Positions 12,226 through 27,119 of a stretch of DNA of 64,000 bases are shown here, in pieces. Numbering within the stretch: position 1 is the stretch's first letter; each line of letters starts with the position of its first letter. Below the pieces are notes generated by a model that saw nothing but the letters and a program-made list of their open reading frames with translations, had not been told where the DNA came from and searched no databases. Source of the DNA: Erythroxylum novogranatense (taxonomy: Eukaryota > Streptophyta > Magnoliopsida > Malpighiales > Erythroxylaceae); NCBI GenBank assembly GCA_029891385.1, contig CM057230.1:39465858-39529857 (forward strand), in the 5' to 3' direction. Position numbers and translations under genes: made by a program.

Positions 12226-13435
12226 GTTCGAATAACATATCTTAATGGTATAATTGTGAACAATGACATTGCATGTATTGAGCAACTTTATATAGATAGA
12301 CATACTTTTTTTCATATTATGCTCAATGCTGCAAAATATTGGTGGATTGAAAGATACTAAAAATATAGATGTAGAGGAAATGGTAGCAATATTTTATATC
12401 TTCTTGACTTTAACGAGAGAAATTGTGATTTTCAACGCTCAGGAGAGGCGGTAAGTATCCATTTTCATGATGTATTGAGATCTGTGCTTAAATTATGGAG
12501 AGTTATACTTAAAGTCCCTAAACAAATCCCTTTTAATAGTACCGATGAAAGATGGATATAGGTAATAATATTCATTTATAGGGTTTTATTTGGTAAGAAA
12601 TTTATTTTTGATTGATAATGACTAGATATGATTTTGCTAATTTCATAATTGCTTAGGAGCTTTAGATGGTACATACATTAAGGTACATGTACCAAATATT
12701 AAAAAAGGCCCAATATCATACTAGAAAGAATGAGATTGTCACAAATGTCTTATACATGTGTTCTATGGATATGCAATTTATATATTTACTACATGGATGG
12801 GAAGGTTCAACTATTAATGGTAGGGTGCTTCGAGATGCATTATCTAGAAGAAGTGGATTAAAAATTCCTCAGAGTGAGTTATTTAATGTTATATGCCCAA
12901 ATCAATTTTCCATATATTAAAATCATGTGGTTTATACGTTGAACATATCATGTAATAGTTAACTTGTTGATGCTGAATATAGAAATTGTGAGGGATTTCT
13001 TGCACCATATAAAGATCAACGATACCGTCTTACTGAATGGAGATTAGGACATTAACTAAATACTTAAGAAGAGTATTTCAATATGAAACATTCTGCAGCT
13101 AGAAATTCTATTAGAATGACATTTGGATTATTAAAGTTAAGATAAGGAATCTTAAAATGTCCCTCTTATTATTTAATTGAGAACCAAACTGATATCATAT
13201 TAGTTTGTTGTTACATTCACAATCTTATTCGTTAACATATGAGGAAAGATCTACTAGATAATGAGTTGGATGATATACTAGAAAATAATGCCCATGTTGA
13301 TTACATTGAACATATGAGGAAAGATCCACTAGATAATGAGTTGGATGATATACTAGAAAATAATGCCCATGTTGATTACATTGATGATACTGAAACATTT
13401 AATGAATATATGGAGAGATAATTTGACAAGGGAAA
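12226..13435 (+). pseudogene. PIF/Harbinger DDE transposase remnant (copy 1)
   Basis: Broken plus-strand frames follow the plant Harbinger transposase in order. CIEQLYIDRHTFF and a VSIHFHDVLRSVLKLW block form the N-terminal part. An intron-like gap near 12560-12655 is followed by GALDGTYIKVHVP, which has the first catalytic Asp. Then come NEIVTNVLYMCSMDMQFIYL and GWEGSTINGRVLRDA. The second catalytic Asp, expected just before xRVLRD, appears to be Asn here. Later segments are EGFLAPYKDQRY, FNMKHSAARNSIRMTFGLLKL (where the catalytic Glu is not evident) and a CYIHNLIR box. Several stops and shifts make it inactive. Confidence 0.8.
13236..13385 (+). repeat. 75-bp tandem duplication
   Basis: Two adjacent 75-bp copies (13236-13310 and 13311-13385) differ at only a couple of bases. 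Each encodes 25 residues near the transposase C-terminus, containing MRKDLLDNELDDILEN. The high identity in an otherwise decayed element points to a recent slippage or unequal exchange event. Confidence 0.9.
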
Positions 13436-13627
13436 TATTCATGTCATGGAGAGCTAGAAGTGGTCATTGACATTTATTATTAATAATTTATATATTTTAA
13501 TTTTTTCAAAATTTTGAATATTATTTGTTATTCATTAATATTATTTATTTGTTTTACATATGCAATATTTTAATTATTTTATTTGTTTTCATTTTCGTCA
13601 TAACTTTTAATTGTATGTGTCTTTTAG

Positions 13628-14652
13628 ATGGAATCTTATGAAGAAAATATAAAGAATATGCAATATGTACCTGTTCAAGGAAGAGAAAAAAATAAAAGAT
13701 ATTGGAATAGTGAGGAAGGAAAAATGCTTGTCGACATACTTTATGATTTGGCAAGCACCAGTTGGAAGATGAATTGTAACTATAAGAATGGATACTATAC
13801 TGAAATAGAAAGATGCCTTAAAGAAAGAATACCTGAAAATGATCTTAAAACAAAACCTCACATTGAATCCAAGTAAAAATTCTGAAGAAGCTACTTGGAT
13901 ACATATTCGATATTCAAAAAACTGGTAGTGGATCTGGATGGGATGATGAGCAAAAAATGGTGATTGGTGATAAAGACATTTATATAGGTTAAGCAAAGGT
14001 ATAAATAAAATTTTAAACTTTTTATTGTTTATTTTTATTGAAAAATATTATTTGTGCACATAACTATTTATGATAATGTTATTATTATTATGTAGAGTTG
14101 TGAAGGAGCATCAACTTTGTACACGAAACTATTTGTCCATTTTGATCAACTAGTTAAAATTTATGTAAAAGATAGAGCAATAGGAAGTAGGGCTCCAGGG
14201 CTAGGTGAAGAAAGTATGAAAGGAAATGATGAAGAATGCAGTAATGTGAATAAGATACAATCAAATATTGAAAATAACGAAGAATGTGTGATTCAAATCA
14301 ATTCAACATCACCATATGAACCTCGAAGAAGAAAGTGCAAAAACAGCATGAATCCACTTTAGATCGAACTTTTGGAGCTATAAAAAAATATATAAAAAGC
14401 TTTGTTGAATCCGAACATGAATCTACTTCGTCTTTAAATGATATGAAAAAAGCATTTACTATTTCTGTGGATATTGCTGAGACAAAAACTCAAATATTTG
14501 ACGTATTGAAGAAGGTTGGAGGACTTTTATCAATGGAGTTGGTTAAAACAATAAGATTGATCGGTGATGATAAAAATAGTGAGGTCTTTTTCAGTATGCC
14601 CGATGATTACAAAGTGTTGATTGCTCAAGACATACTTGAGTCATTTCAATGA
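13628..14652 (+). pseudogene. Myb/SANT-like Harbinger companion ORF (copy 1)
   Basis: Broken frames match the Myb/SANT-like DNA-binding protein that PIF/Harbinger elements encode beside the transposase. RYWNSEEGKMLVDILYDLA is the first helix region, followed by GYYTEIERCLKERIP and KTKPHIESK. A frameshifted GSGSGWDDEQKMVIGD block comes near 13920, an intron-like gap at about 14000-14095, then FVHFDQLVKIYVKDRAIGSRA, which is the typical Y-x-KDRA-x-G-x-xA end of the domain. A tail at 14335-14652 in another frame ends PDDYKVLIAQDILESFQ. It lies directly downstream of the transposase on the same strand, as expected for a two-gene element. Confidence 0.75.
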
Positions 14653-15677
14653 TCACATGATATTATAATATCTATTAGATAAGTTAAAATTAGTTTATTT
14701 ATTTAGACATTATATCATTTTGATTGATTCTTATTAGGATATTATTATTAACATTGCACATTATTTTATTTTATTTTATTTTATAATTAATTTATTTAAT
14801 TTCAATGATTTTATATCCTAAATTAAGTTTACTATGGTTTTTTAAACTTTATTCTTATAAGAAAAATCATATATAATCATTTAAAATTAATAATTTATTA
14901 AATCATTAAAAATAATTTTAATTACAAAAATTTTAATTATAATAATAATATAAAATGTTTGATTAATTATTTACAAAATTAATCACAAAACATATAAACA
15001 TAAGTAAAAATTGTCATACTATTCTTAATTAGTATTTGATACTAAACATTGATATATAACTATTAACTTCTATAATCTCAGTCCAGTGCTTGCATATTAA
15101 ACTTGCATAATTAATAATTATATTCTTCTTTCAATTCTCATGTTTTATTCTTATTCCTATTTTTTATTTTGACCTTAAATGTTTATTGGATGAATCTTAG
15201 ATATTCATTACTTAGGACTAAAAGTACGACTCTTAGAAATTTCCTAAATAATTAATAGCAAATTATATATACCTATGAATAATTTTAAACTTATTTTTTA
15301 ACTACCAAACTTACTAGATCTACAATGTCGACTTTAAGAAATCTGATAGAGAAGTTTTTCAACACCAAGTATCATTTTCAAACTATTAAGGCACATAATT
15401 TAATTGCAAAATCAACAATAGCATGTGTACAATATGACTTTACCTATCCTACTCAAATCTCTCGATTTTAAAGTATGTCCAACCTCTCCTTTAACCACTA
15501 AGGCCAACCCTCTCTTTATACTGATTAATCCTCCTACTTTCATGACTGTATACGATGCATTAAATTTTACGTTATTCTTCTCCACTGTCAGCAGGAGATT
15601 CAGAAGAATTCTTGGTTGTGGAAAATGGCAATGGAGGAGAAAACGAAGCAAAGCTTCCCCATTGTTGATCATGAGAT
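14653..15677. other. A+T-rich intergenic DNA
   Basis: No gene or repeat family was recognised here. Part of the right end may be 3' untranslated sequence of the WRKY gene, which is read leftwards. Confidence 0.4.
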
Positions 15678-16027
15678 TCATATACCATTGGTTTTGTTAC
15701 TTGGATAGACCATATTAAACAGTAACGAGCTGCTTATCCTGGAATCATGGCCAGAATAATGCTCTTTGACACCAACACCTCCTCCATGGCTAGCAAATGA
15801 AGCGACAGCGGAGGTCAGTGCTGATTGGAAAGTGTGGTTCGATGCAAGAACCTTGGTGACAGATGCTATGTCCTCCATTGAAGTCAGTGGAGTATTTTGG
15901 TTGTTCGTTAGTGAAAGCGTTGGTAAAAATGCGCGAGAAGTCGGTGTTTTCCTTTGCTACTGAGACCAAGAGGTAGTGTCCCATATCCTCCAGAATACTG
16001 ACCAGCTTTGAAAGATTTATCTATTGA
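15678..16027 (-). pseudogene. Detached C-terminal tail of the WRKY gene
   Basis: Directly after the TGA at 16030-16028 the same frame stays readable for about 25 codons. Homology then moves by one base at the T4 run 15947-15950 (A4 on the coding strand). The shifted frame runs through NNQNTPLTSMEDIASVTK and VLASNHTFQSALTSAVASF to a stop at 15680-15678. The A-x-x-P/H-x-F-x-(S/A)-AL-x-x-A pattern is the conserved end of group IIb WRKY proteins. So the ancestral protein was probably about 510 residues, and a TGA plus a one-base loss removed its tail. A sequencing error is the main alternative. Confidence 0.65.
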
Positions 16028-18345
<2,318 letters not shown>

Positions 18346-20472
18346 TGGTTCTGAGTTTAATTTGTTTCCTTACTTTGTCGACAGGTTCCTACTAATTTGT
18401 TGGCTCACCTCCTAACAAATATATGTACTCCGCACACCAGCCTCAAGATTCTGACTTTTTGGTAATCAGACCTCAAACCTGCTTATCTATTTTCGCATGT
18501 TACTCTCACTTAGTTTATTCAAAAATGTCAACACAACCGTACAACGTCATGATTTTCTATATAATATTTGGACAATTAAGGAGCTCTGGATCAGTTTCAA
18601 CGATATGGCAAGAAAATGAACCTGTGGGATCATTCACCAGTCGCGTCCAACAATCGTAGTCGTAAACGGAATTATGTGGTCAACATAAGCTGCCATTATT
18701 AATCTGATTCAGTACCAAGCCACCAATCACCCATACAACATAGAAAACGTGTAAATATTAAACAGTGTGAATATTTAAGGACTTAATTTAACCAGGCACA
18801 CATTCTGGAAGGCCATCGGTTTCTAATGTAATGTATGATTTAGCAGACGAGATTGATGATAGGATAATAGGTTGCATTTTATTATGTATTTTAAGTGTAA
18901 TGAGATTACTTATGGTATCTTTTGTTTTATACATAACTCTTATTTTTTTTATAAAGTTACTGGTTTATCAACAAAAGTTTTCACTCGAGGATTTAATCAG
19001 GATTCAAAACATGAACTAAATGTCACTATAAAAGATAAATTTAAAGAAATAATTATAGGCATCCAAGTAATAAATTTATGATCCAATGCATACTAAACCA
19101 ATGTGATTTTGCAGTTGGATTATTGGTATGAAAACTGTATATATATATATCTTTTCGTTTTAGCTATTTGCACATAATTGCATGCCATTTATATTGTCTT
19201 TTGACGAAACTAACAAATTAATCATGACAAGTAACATATTCAAAGTTAAACTATCGTTTAACCGAACTAACTAATTAGTTAGTTCGATTTATTGTGTCTT
19301 TTAATATTGGAACTTATCAATTGCGGTAATTATCTCTTAATGAATGATAAAAGTATAAAAGAATATGATGAGAATTGAGGGATTGCCATGGAAGCTTATG
19401 TTAATTTTCTAACTACAAACCAACTGGTGCAATTTTATATCGACTTTAGGCTATATTTGGTTATAAGTTTATTAATAGAATGGAATGAAATATAATATTA
19501 TTCTATCGTTTATAGGAGAGTTTATAATGGAATGTAATAAAATTAGATGAAAGAGGAAAGTTCCACATTATATCTTATTTTATTCTAAACAGTAAAAATG
19601 AGAAAGTTCCAATTTAAAAGATTCAGGATGAAATGTAAAATGATAAACAACTTTTCACTATATTAAATTATAAACTCTTCTTTTAAATAACATTTCACTA
19701 TATTATATTATAAATTATACCATCTCTCTCGAACAATAATTTTCTAATATTATATGTATTTACATCCTATTTCATTATACATTATTCTATTATATTAAAA
19801 ATCTTATATCTATAAAAAGAAAAGTCAAGCAATCCAAGAGAGAAGAGTAGAACCAATTAAGACTCTCAAAAGCTTTAGGTACTTGAAAGATTCTACTTTA
19901 AAATATAGGATTAGATGGTGTATTATTGGAAAATATACTTATTTTTTTGTCGAACTGATGGTATTAAAAATCCCACTTGCACAGTGCACACATGTAGGTG
20001 GATATAGTTAATAGGTCAGAGCTGATGGCTCCTACTGAATTTAATAGTTTAGTTTTCTTAACTAATGGTATACGTTAGGACAAAAACAATCATGTCAAGG
20101 TGTGTGTGTATTTTTAAGGCGAAGAAATCAGTGCATATATTTTCTTCCAAGTCAAAGTCTTATATCGCATGCATTTTAAAGTGCTTAAATTGAAACGTAA
20201 TTAGACATTAAAGAAACAGCAGTGACTAATGATGTTGTAGTCCATATAATAAAGGCTTCCACTCGTAAAGTTTTAAAAGAACCACCCTCCTCCTTATATG
20301 CCTACACGCCTATCATTATCTCAGGGACTCTCTGTCAACACATTACAAAAGTACTCGCGCGTTTCACTTTCACACTATTTTTAGGTCTCTCAAAATACAC
20401 TATTTCATATTACTGCATTTAAATATGAAAATATAATATTATAAATTTTACTAATTAAGTTGTCACATAACT
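18346..20472. other. Upstream region of the WRKY gene, no gene seen
   Basis: This contains the presumed promoter near 18346-19000 and A+T-rich DNA. At about 19445-19800, runs like AGAATGGAATGAAAT on the left and TTTCATTATACATTATTCT on the right are partly inverted. This may be an old MITE, but its ends could not be fixed. Confidence 0.4.
18527..18683 (-). promoter_or_regulatory. W-box cores upstream of the WRKY gene
   Basis: On the coding strand, TTGACC lies at 18683-18678 and a TTGAC core at 18531-18527, about 335 and 185 bases before the ATG. WRKY genes are often regulated by WRKY proteins through such sites. The motif is short and would also occur by chance, so this is suggestive only. 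Confidence 0.3.
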
Positions 20473-20476
20473 ATTC

Positions 20477-20622
20477 TTTGCGTTTGGTTGCGATCTCAAA
20501 GAATGCAAACAAAATGTAAAACGAGACGAAGCAGACAGCACACTTGGAGGCGAGTGGTGTTTGGTTGTGGTTGACAGAACAGAGAAAATTGTTCTGTCCT
20601 ATTGGCAGAATGTGTTTGGTTG
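20477..20622 (+). repeat. Left terminal and subterminal repeats of Harbinger copy 2
   Basis: GTTTGGTTG occurs three times in direct orientation at 20482-20490, 20559-20567 and 20614-20622. The first is part of the terminal inverted repeat. TTGACAG and GGGACAG follow the second and third copies. Clustered subterminal motifs like these are typical transposase binding sites, a role inferred here. Confidence 0.7.
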
Positions 20623-20689
20623 CAGGGGACAGTAAACAAACATGATGCAAATGACGAATATGCCCATGATCTTTAATATGATCAGAAAT

Positions 20690-21365
20690 ATGTAATTCAT
20701 TGATACTTTTTACTATGAATGGTTTGTATTAGTTTAAAAAATAACTTGGAATAATAATAACAATTTGAAATTAATCACGATGCTCATTAATAATAATTTT
20801 ATGATTATTTTAATAACAATAGTAATAATAACCAAACATAAATAAGTTAAAAATGTTTAATAATAATAAACTTGAATAATAATAAATATAAAATATATAA
20901 TAATTTGTAATAATAATAATTAGACATAGGATAAATTTTATTAACATTATATTAGTTGTAAAGAGAAAATGGATGCGTACTAATATAATACATGTACGAC
21001 TACTAGTACTAGTAATAATAGTAATAATAATAACAATAATAAACAAATGATAACAAAAACAAAGTTTATAATACATTTAATAATAAGCATAATAATAATT
21101 GTAATAAGAAATATATTATAATAATATTGATAATAATAATTTGGGACCAATAATAATAATATTAATATTAATGATATTCAATACTAAATTAGTAACAATA
21201 GAGTCAACATACATTCAAATACATCATCTAAGCATTCATAGAATTACTTACATAATAGGTTCAACATACATTCATATAAGTAATTACATGATAGGTTCAA
21301 CATTCATTGAAAAAAGACATTCAAATACTACTGTTCATAATAACATAATTGGTTCATCATACATG
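20690..21365. repeat. (TAA)n-like tract and short direct repeats
   Basis: From about 20750 to 21175 the DNA is almost all TAA, AAT and ATA runs. From 21187 to 21365 a unit related to GGTTCAACATACATTC recurs several times at roughly 45-60-bp spacing. The tract lies inside the Harbinger element, downstream of its last ORF. Open frames here are compositional artefacts. Confidence 0.65.
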
Positions 21366-21371
21366 AAGGCC

Positions 21372-21734
21372 TTAGAATTTATTAATAATGTGCAGAATAA
21401 TCATTCCCACAATGACACCAATGGCCATGAGTAAAAATTCATGATTCCAATCTTTGTTTGTCTGCAAAGGGGCAACTGCATTGAGTTTTTCATTTGTTGA
21501 TTGTTGGACTGCAGTTGGCATAGAGGAGGAGGACGCATTGGCGGTTGGCACAATGTCTACATTGCGTTGACCCGAGCTATATGATCCCATGGAAAAACGC
21601 ATTTTGTGCTTCTTCCAATGTTCGATACCCCTTGAATCGAGCATTCGGAAACCCCTCAGTCACTTCTCTGATATCTTCCCAATTGGTAAAAAACTTCACG
21701 TCCAGCAAATACAACATAAAAATTGTATCGACCC
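21372..21734 (-). pseudogene. Viroplasmin/RNase H1-N-like ORF with C-terminal membrane segment
   Basis: On the minus strand an ATG at about 21734 opens MGRYNFYVVFAGRE. After a frameshift the text continues FFTNWEDIREV, then TEGFPNARFKGYRT and LEEAQNAF. The pattern YVVFxGR...W-x-x...GF-x-A-x-(F/Y)K-x-Y-x-(T/S)-x-EEA is that of the small fold shared by caulimovirus viroplasmin and the RNase H1 N-terminus, which binds nucleic acid. A second one-base shift leads into a Ser/Thr-rich linker and a hydrophobic end LLMAIGVIVGMIILHII that looks like a tail anchor, stopping at 21372. Intact length would be about 120 residues. The domain call rests on remembered patterns. No viral neighbour genes are present. 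Confidence 0.55.
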
Positions 21735-21915
21735 ATATTTTAGAACTTGAAAAATAATCATATTATATCATCATCCATACACGCAACGAGTATGACAAAC
21801 ATTAAAAAATAAGTAAACCAAACAGTGATAAGTCAGATAATTGTTCACATCGAATCATAAAAAACAACATATACCCAGTTTCATCACCATCCAAATTTGA
21901 AAACTAAAAAGCATG

Positions 21916-22906
21916 TCATATTTCTGAATCTAAAAGGCCCCTAACATAAGCCTGTTTAAGCTCTGGTGGTAAACCCCAGTAAATACTCATGAATTCAGGA
22001 TGGCCCCCGAATTTCTGTATAACCCTGAGAATCTCGTCAATGGAGAAGCCGAAACTGACAAGCTCTTCACCCAACTTAAAAGGGTGCATTCCTGCAATGG
22101 CGTCCGCAATCACCTTAGCATTATCTTTGCTAGTTTCAATAGCAACGACAAATGATCTTTGTAAGGCTTTCGGTCGTCACTTTCCGCATCTTCCGTTTCC
22201 TTTATTTTGTACATTTCAACGGTGTTCTTTGGAAGATGCCATGGATCCGAGGACATGAAATTTGAAGTAGGCGGAGGAGGAGTTGTTGGCAAGGCTGGTT
22301 GTTCGCAACCGTCATCAAATATTGGTTCAGCCGATGGGGGTTCGCCTTCTGCTTCACCCTCATCACCAATATCAGCAGAATCTGCAGCAGTACGAGCCCT
22401 TCCACCAGTGGCTCTGTCCCGCCCAAACACAAATTCAAGTCTAGGGTAAAGCGGGAAAGGCTTGCCAAGAGTGTAGTACCTGTTCGGGTGGCTCTGGAGA
22501 ATTTGTCAGTTAACGTCAGAACGAATTTCATACGATAATTCGGTAAGGAATAAAACCAGGCAACAATAAGCATAGAATTACCCTCATCCATTCTTCTAAG
22601 ACTTGCTTGCTATCGACATCAACGCATTGCTTTGTCTCATTCTAGCCAAAACCACTACAGTTTAACATATCAAAAGCTGTTTGATATTTGTCTTTTAACC
22701 TTTTTTGCTTATTTTTCACATGTCTCCTATCGATCCCACACTCAGGAAATTTCTCCACTATCTGCCTTGCAAGAGTTTGGAAAGTACCAGGCTTGAATTG
22801 GCCATTATCGCCCTCGACCATCTATGATGACCTCTTCCATGAAGGTAATCAAAGCATCTGTTTCCTTCGTCGTCAAATTCTTGACATTGCGCCTACACCA
22901 AACAAT
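21916..22906 (-). pseudogene. Myb/SANT-like Harbinger ORF (copy 2)
   Basis: Reading leftwards, about 22906-22500 gives TKETDALITFMEEVIIDG, a one-base shift, FKPGTFQTLARQIVEKFPE, then RRHVKNKQKRLKDKY and NCSGFG followed by a TAG. Splicing from EEWMR (GTAATT) at about 22577 to an AG near 22500 joins SHPNRYYTLGKPFPLYPRLE and VFGRDRATGGRA. A Pro/Glu-rich linker follows (22430-22160), then another shift before IADAIAGMHPFKL and the end RGLLDSEI at 21916. This is the trihelix-like DNA-binding protein of PIF elements, thought to work with the transposase at the ends. At least three lesions disable it. Confidence 0.75.
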
Positions 22907-23153
22907 GTCAAGAATCCCACAACGTGCCAAATTTGTTCAACATATGAGTTTAACAAAATATATCATTTGATAGTAAGATGCAAATTAAAAAAGACAATAT
23001 TGATTTTGCAGTAACATGATATGACATATCAAGGTCATCAATAAAAGAAGATATGCAAACAGTCGCTCAATTCAGTTACAATACAATGCCAACCGAAATG
23101 AATCCTGCAATTCACTAATCTAAGAACTGACACTCTAAAAGGAAGTTCACATT

Positions 23154-24473
23154 TTAATTGTTGCTTCTCCATTCATCAAACATGTTCGTGGATAAATCTT
23201 CTCTCCATTGACTCCATTCATTACTTGCCTGAACACGATCAACAGTTTCAGGCAATGAAGCATCTTCCCCAATTGGTAAATCCTCGACTTCATCAGTAAT
23301 ATTCTCAACCGGATCTTCTGCCATATGCAACCTAATAAAGTTGTGCAGAAGGGTGCATGCAAGAATTATGTTAACATGCGTGGTTGCTGAAAAAAAAGAT
23401 GGCATTTTAAGGATTTTTCATCTTTTTTTCAGTAGGCCAAACACACGTTCAATTACATTTCTAGCAGATGAGTGTCTCTTATTATAGAGCTCCTCTCGGT
23501 TTCTAGGTGCCCTTCCATCTCTTGCCCACTCTTGAATGTGGTATCTTGTGCCTCTAAAAGATGCAAGGAAGCCAGGACTGTTGGTATAGCCAGCATCGAC
23601 TAAGTAGTAATTTCCTAAACACAACATGACACAATTACTATTGTGGATATTTAGCATCAAACATGTGTGCAAATTTTGGAATTTGTGTATGATTCAGAGG
23701 TTACATACCCCTTAGCACTTGAAGTCCATTCTGCCTCGTAACAGCATCGTGCAAAACCCTTGAATCCGATGTTGACCCCTCCCATCCCGCAAGAACATAA
23801 ACAAAGTTTAAGTTCTTATCACACACCCCTAACACATTTGTGCATATTTGTCCTTTCCTACCTCTGTATCTGGGTTTCTCTACTTAGGGAACTGTAATAC
23901 CTAAATAGGTCCCATCTAGAGCACCAAGGCAACCCTTTTCACAAAATTTAGAAAAACTAAGTTAGAGTTAAGTAATTTACAATACTGATATTACACTATT
24001 TGTGGTAGCAAACAAAGTTTACTAACCTTAAACCATTTCCATCTAGGGTCTGTTTCGTCATCTGGAATTGGTATGGGCTTGACATACAACAGATGCTGCA
24101 GCCTTAGTAAGGCCTTCAACACACTATGAAAGGCCCTACTAATTGTTTCTCCCGATCTCATCAACCTTACTTGTAATACTCTATTAGTTTCATTTTGTGC
24201 TAATATTCGTAGGAAGATTAGCACCTTTTCTTCAATAGGCAGATGGCCAGTATTTGCCAGTCTACCATGGACTTGAAGCATTTCACATAACACTGTAAAT
24301 GTCTTAACGTCCATCCTTAAATCCCACTGACTATTCCTATCACCCTCATGCAAAATCCTATGTATATTGGCTTCCCTTGATGGCACTGTCAAAGCTCTAC
24401 TTCCTAATGCAAGATCACTCCTCTTCCGTTTTCTACTGTATACTGCCAACACTACCGCAATTACCACTTTCAT
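23154..24473 (-). pseudogene. PIF/Harbinger DDE transposase (copy 2), two stops
   Basis: Three exons with good splice sites are visible: 24473-24027, 23934-23709 and 23614-23154, 1,134 nt or 377 residues, the normal family length. The N-terminus has RKRKRSDLALGSRA and MRSGETISRAFHSVLKALL. All three catalytic positions are present: Asp in GALDGTYLG, Asp in GSTSDSRVLHD and Glu in SARNVIERVFGLLK. The C-terminus has ILACTLLHNFIR and ends MFDEWRSNN. Only two defects are seen, TAA at 23886-23884 after GITVP and TGA at 23420-23418 where the family has Trp. It is therefore recently inactivated, and it is far better preserved than copy 1. Confidence 0.85.
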
Positions 24474-27119
24474 TAATTCCAACTGCCCATTTCAAAAATC
24501 AAGAAAAGTCAAAGCCGTGAATATCGCATCACGACGCGATTTATCCATGTTTGGGCACAAAAACTATCTGCAAAGAGTTCACAACGTATTGATCGTTAAC
24601 TAAAATTCAACACTTATACACTGTTATGAATACCAAGTCCATAATCAAAACCAACCTCATCTTATACATTGTTAAGATGATATTATTATTCTCTTATATA
24701 CTATTTAAACATTGGTTTTGTTTTTAATGACTTTATTTCGATTCAAATCTGAATAGTGAAGCTAATATGTAAAAGGCCACCCTCTGCTAGTATTCAATTT
24801 ATTTCTTCAGTTACTCTCTCTTTATACACAATTGGTTGCTATGACGAATTTGTAATCCTCTTGTTTTTTTTGGTTTATGTTTCAACATTTAGCTAACCTT
24901 CAGAAAACTAGAGATTGAGAAGGGCATGTGATTTGAAATGGTTCTTTTTTTGGTAGGAAATGCAATTCTTTTTCTTAGCAATTGATCCGCTTTCCAACTT
25001 GTCAGTAAAGTCTTTTAATCCATTACCAAACCTAAAATTAGAATTGAACAGCAACATACACAATTACATTTCTAGCAGTCAAGTGAACAATCAGCTTACA
25101 TTCAATGTTTCCTACACACACAACCAAATTTTCATCCTCAAGCACAAGCCATACTGCAAAGTTCCCAAACACAATGGAATTACCTTTAAAAAGAAACACA
25201 AGATTATTTTCGCAGCTTCAGCAACCTCTGACCGAGCTACAACAACCGACCTCACCTAAACACCAACAAAGACAAAGGTTAAACCTACTGTATATATGTC
25301 ATTCTTTTTCCTTTTTGGTTTGTCACTCTTCAAAGCAAGATGTTCTTTGCATGTGCAAAAGAAAAACATACTTATCGCCTGTTCTCTTTGTATCAAGAGC
25401 ATTCATATATTAGGACTCCACCACATGCATATGCAACCATTACGTGACATAAAGATTAAGGTAAATCAAGTCAACGTTTCTTTTTCTAATTCTAATTGAA
25501 TCTCCATACTTATGACAGAATAATATCAGATTAAGACAACATATATTAAATAACTTTGGTTCCGCTACTTCTCCAAAGAACCAAACGATAATGAAACATT
25601 CTGCAAAAAATAATTAGATTGGATGCAGATACCATTTAAAACTAATTCATAGAACAGTGTTTTTTATCATGACAGTAGACACTTGCTCAACTGAGTTTGA
25701 TAGTTTTCGTGCAGTTACTTTAGTAGTTCGAGTATAGCCATCCTTTTAGCATTCAAAGTCATTGTTGTCTATTAGAATTATTTACATGTTTTTGATGCAC
25801 TAATCAGTACAGACCTCTTTACAAATGTCAGCGGTTGAAAGTGACAAGGTAACTACATACTCAATGGTACTTATTTATCATTGAAACAGTTAGTGTTGCA
25901 TGTGAAAATCACATGGTAATGCTTAGTTTCTAACAACCCAACTCCTACTTTTGAACTAAGAACAACTCACATATGTCCAACTGCCAAGATATGGCAATCT
26001 AGGGCTCTTGTTTACTTATTTTATTTTTTGTGTAAAAGATTGATCTTTTGGTCTATATAAATCAGAAACAGGCTATTCATTCTCATATTCAGTACGGGAT
26101 TTACCAGGAAAAGCATCCCTTTTTGCAGAATGGTTCAAGTCCAAAGCTCTGATTTTCAAATTCTAAAATAGGAAATTCCTTCCTCTAGCTATAAACTGTC
26201 TTAAAATTTAGAGGATATCCATTAATCTGGTAATAATTAGATTGGCATAATTCTTGAAGAATATATTTGACAAATATTTGTTCTTGAACACTATTCAAAA
26301 ACTCATTCATGGCATACTTCATAGTTTCTTTCTTTTTGTCGAATAATTTGGGGTAAACAGAAGATTGCATGCATATCAGGTTTGTTTTAACTTGATTATT
26401 TCCTCAACTCAATTACATAAACCCAGCCGAGATTAATCATACACTTTGCAAGAATTTGGACACCAATGCAGTATGGTTGCTGAGAATACGAAAGACACAA
26501 GCAACATAGATAGAAAGAATGACTGGAATTCAAAAAAGAAAAAAGAAAGAGCAAAAAAGCTAGAAGAAAGCAACTGCAATTTTTGCAAACGCAGCGTCAG
26601 TGTGTTGTATAACCCAAAAGACACAGCTGAATGTTTTTCACATCGAATACTAAAAGAGAAAAAAATGAAATCTCCAGCTGGTAGAAGATTAGCATGCAAA
26701 GGAAGATCATGGAATCAAATTCAATCCACAGATCTACGCACCACAGATCTACGCATATATCATCAAACTAAAGTCAAAACCCAGATAGAGGAAGATCGAA
26801 ACTTACAAATTTTAGAGCACACTTTTCAGATCGAAGAGGGATCGGTACTTTGGTTGCAGAGAAATGAAGAACGAACAGAGTTGCTGCTGGCTGGAGGCTT
26901 CACCACTGGCTGGAAAGCGACACGACATAGTCACCACGATAAGTTGCAAACAGACGAACAACGCAAGAACGAACAGAGTCACGGCGAGAAAGGGTAGGGC
27001 TAATCTTGGACGAGAGGAGGATTTGTTTGGGCGACAGAACATAAATGATCCCTGTCCTACGGTTTTGGGGTAAACAGAAAATTGTTATTTCTGTTTATTG
27101 GGGCAGATGACAAAAAGAC
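24474..27119. other. Non-coding 5' portion of Harbinger copy 2
   Basis: It lies between the transposase start and the right subterminal repeats. No known domain was recognised. A 183-codon plus-strand frame at 26446-26997 is rich in Lys, Glu and Ser and is opposite to the element's genes. It has no recognisable motif and is more likely chance within leader sequence. The region probably holds the promoter and 5' leader of the transposase transcript. Confidence 0.45.

Noticed and set aside
21372..21734. Endogenous caulimovirus sequence
   Set aside because: Only the small viroplasmin-like fold is seen. No movement protein, coat, protease or RT of a pararetrovirus is nearby, and the piece lies within Harbinger ends.
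26446..26997. 183-codon plus-strand gene inside the Harbinger element
   Set aside because: It has no recognisable domain, lies opposite to all genes of the element and falls in its probable leader. Chance openness is more likely.
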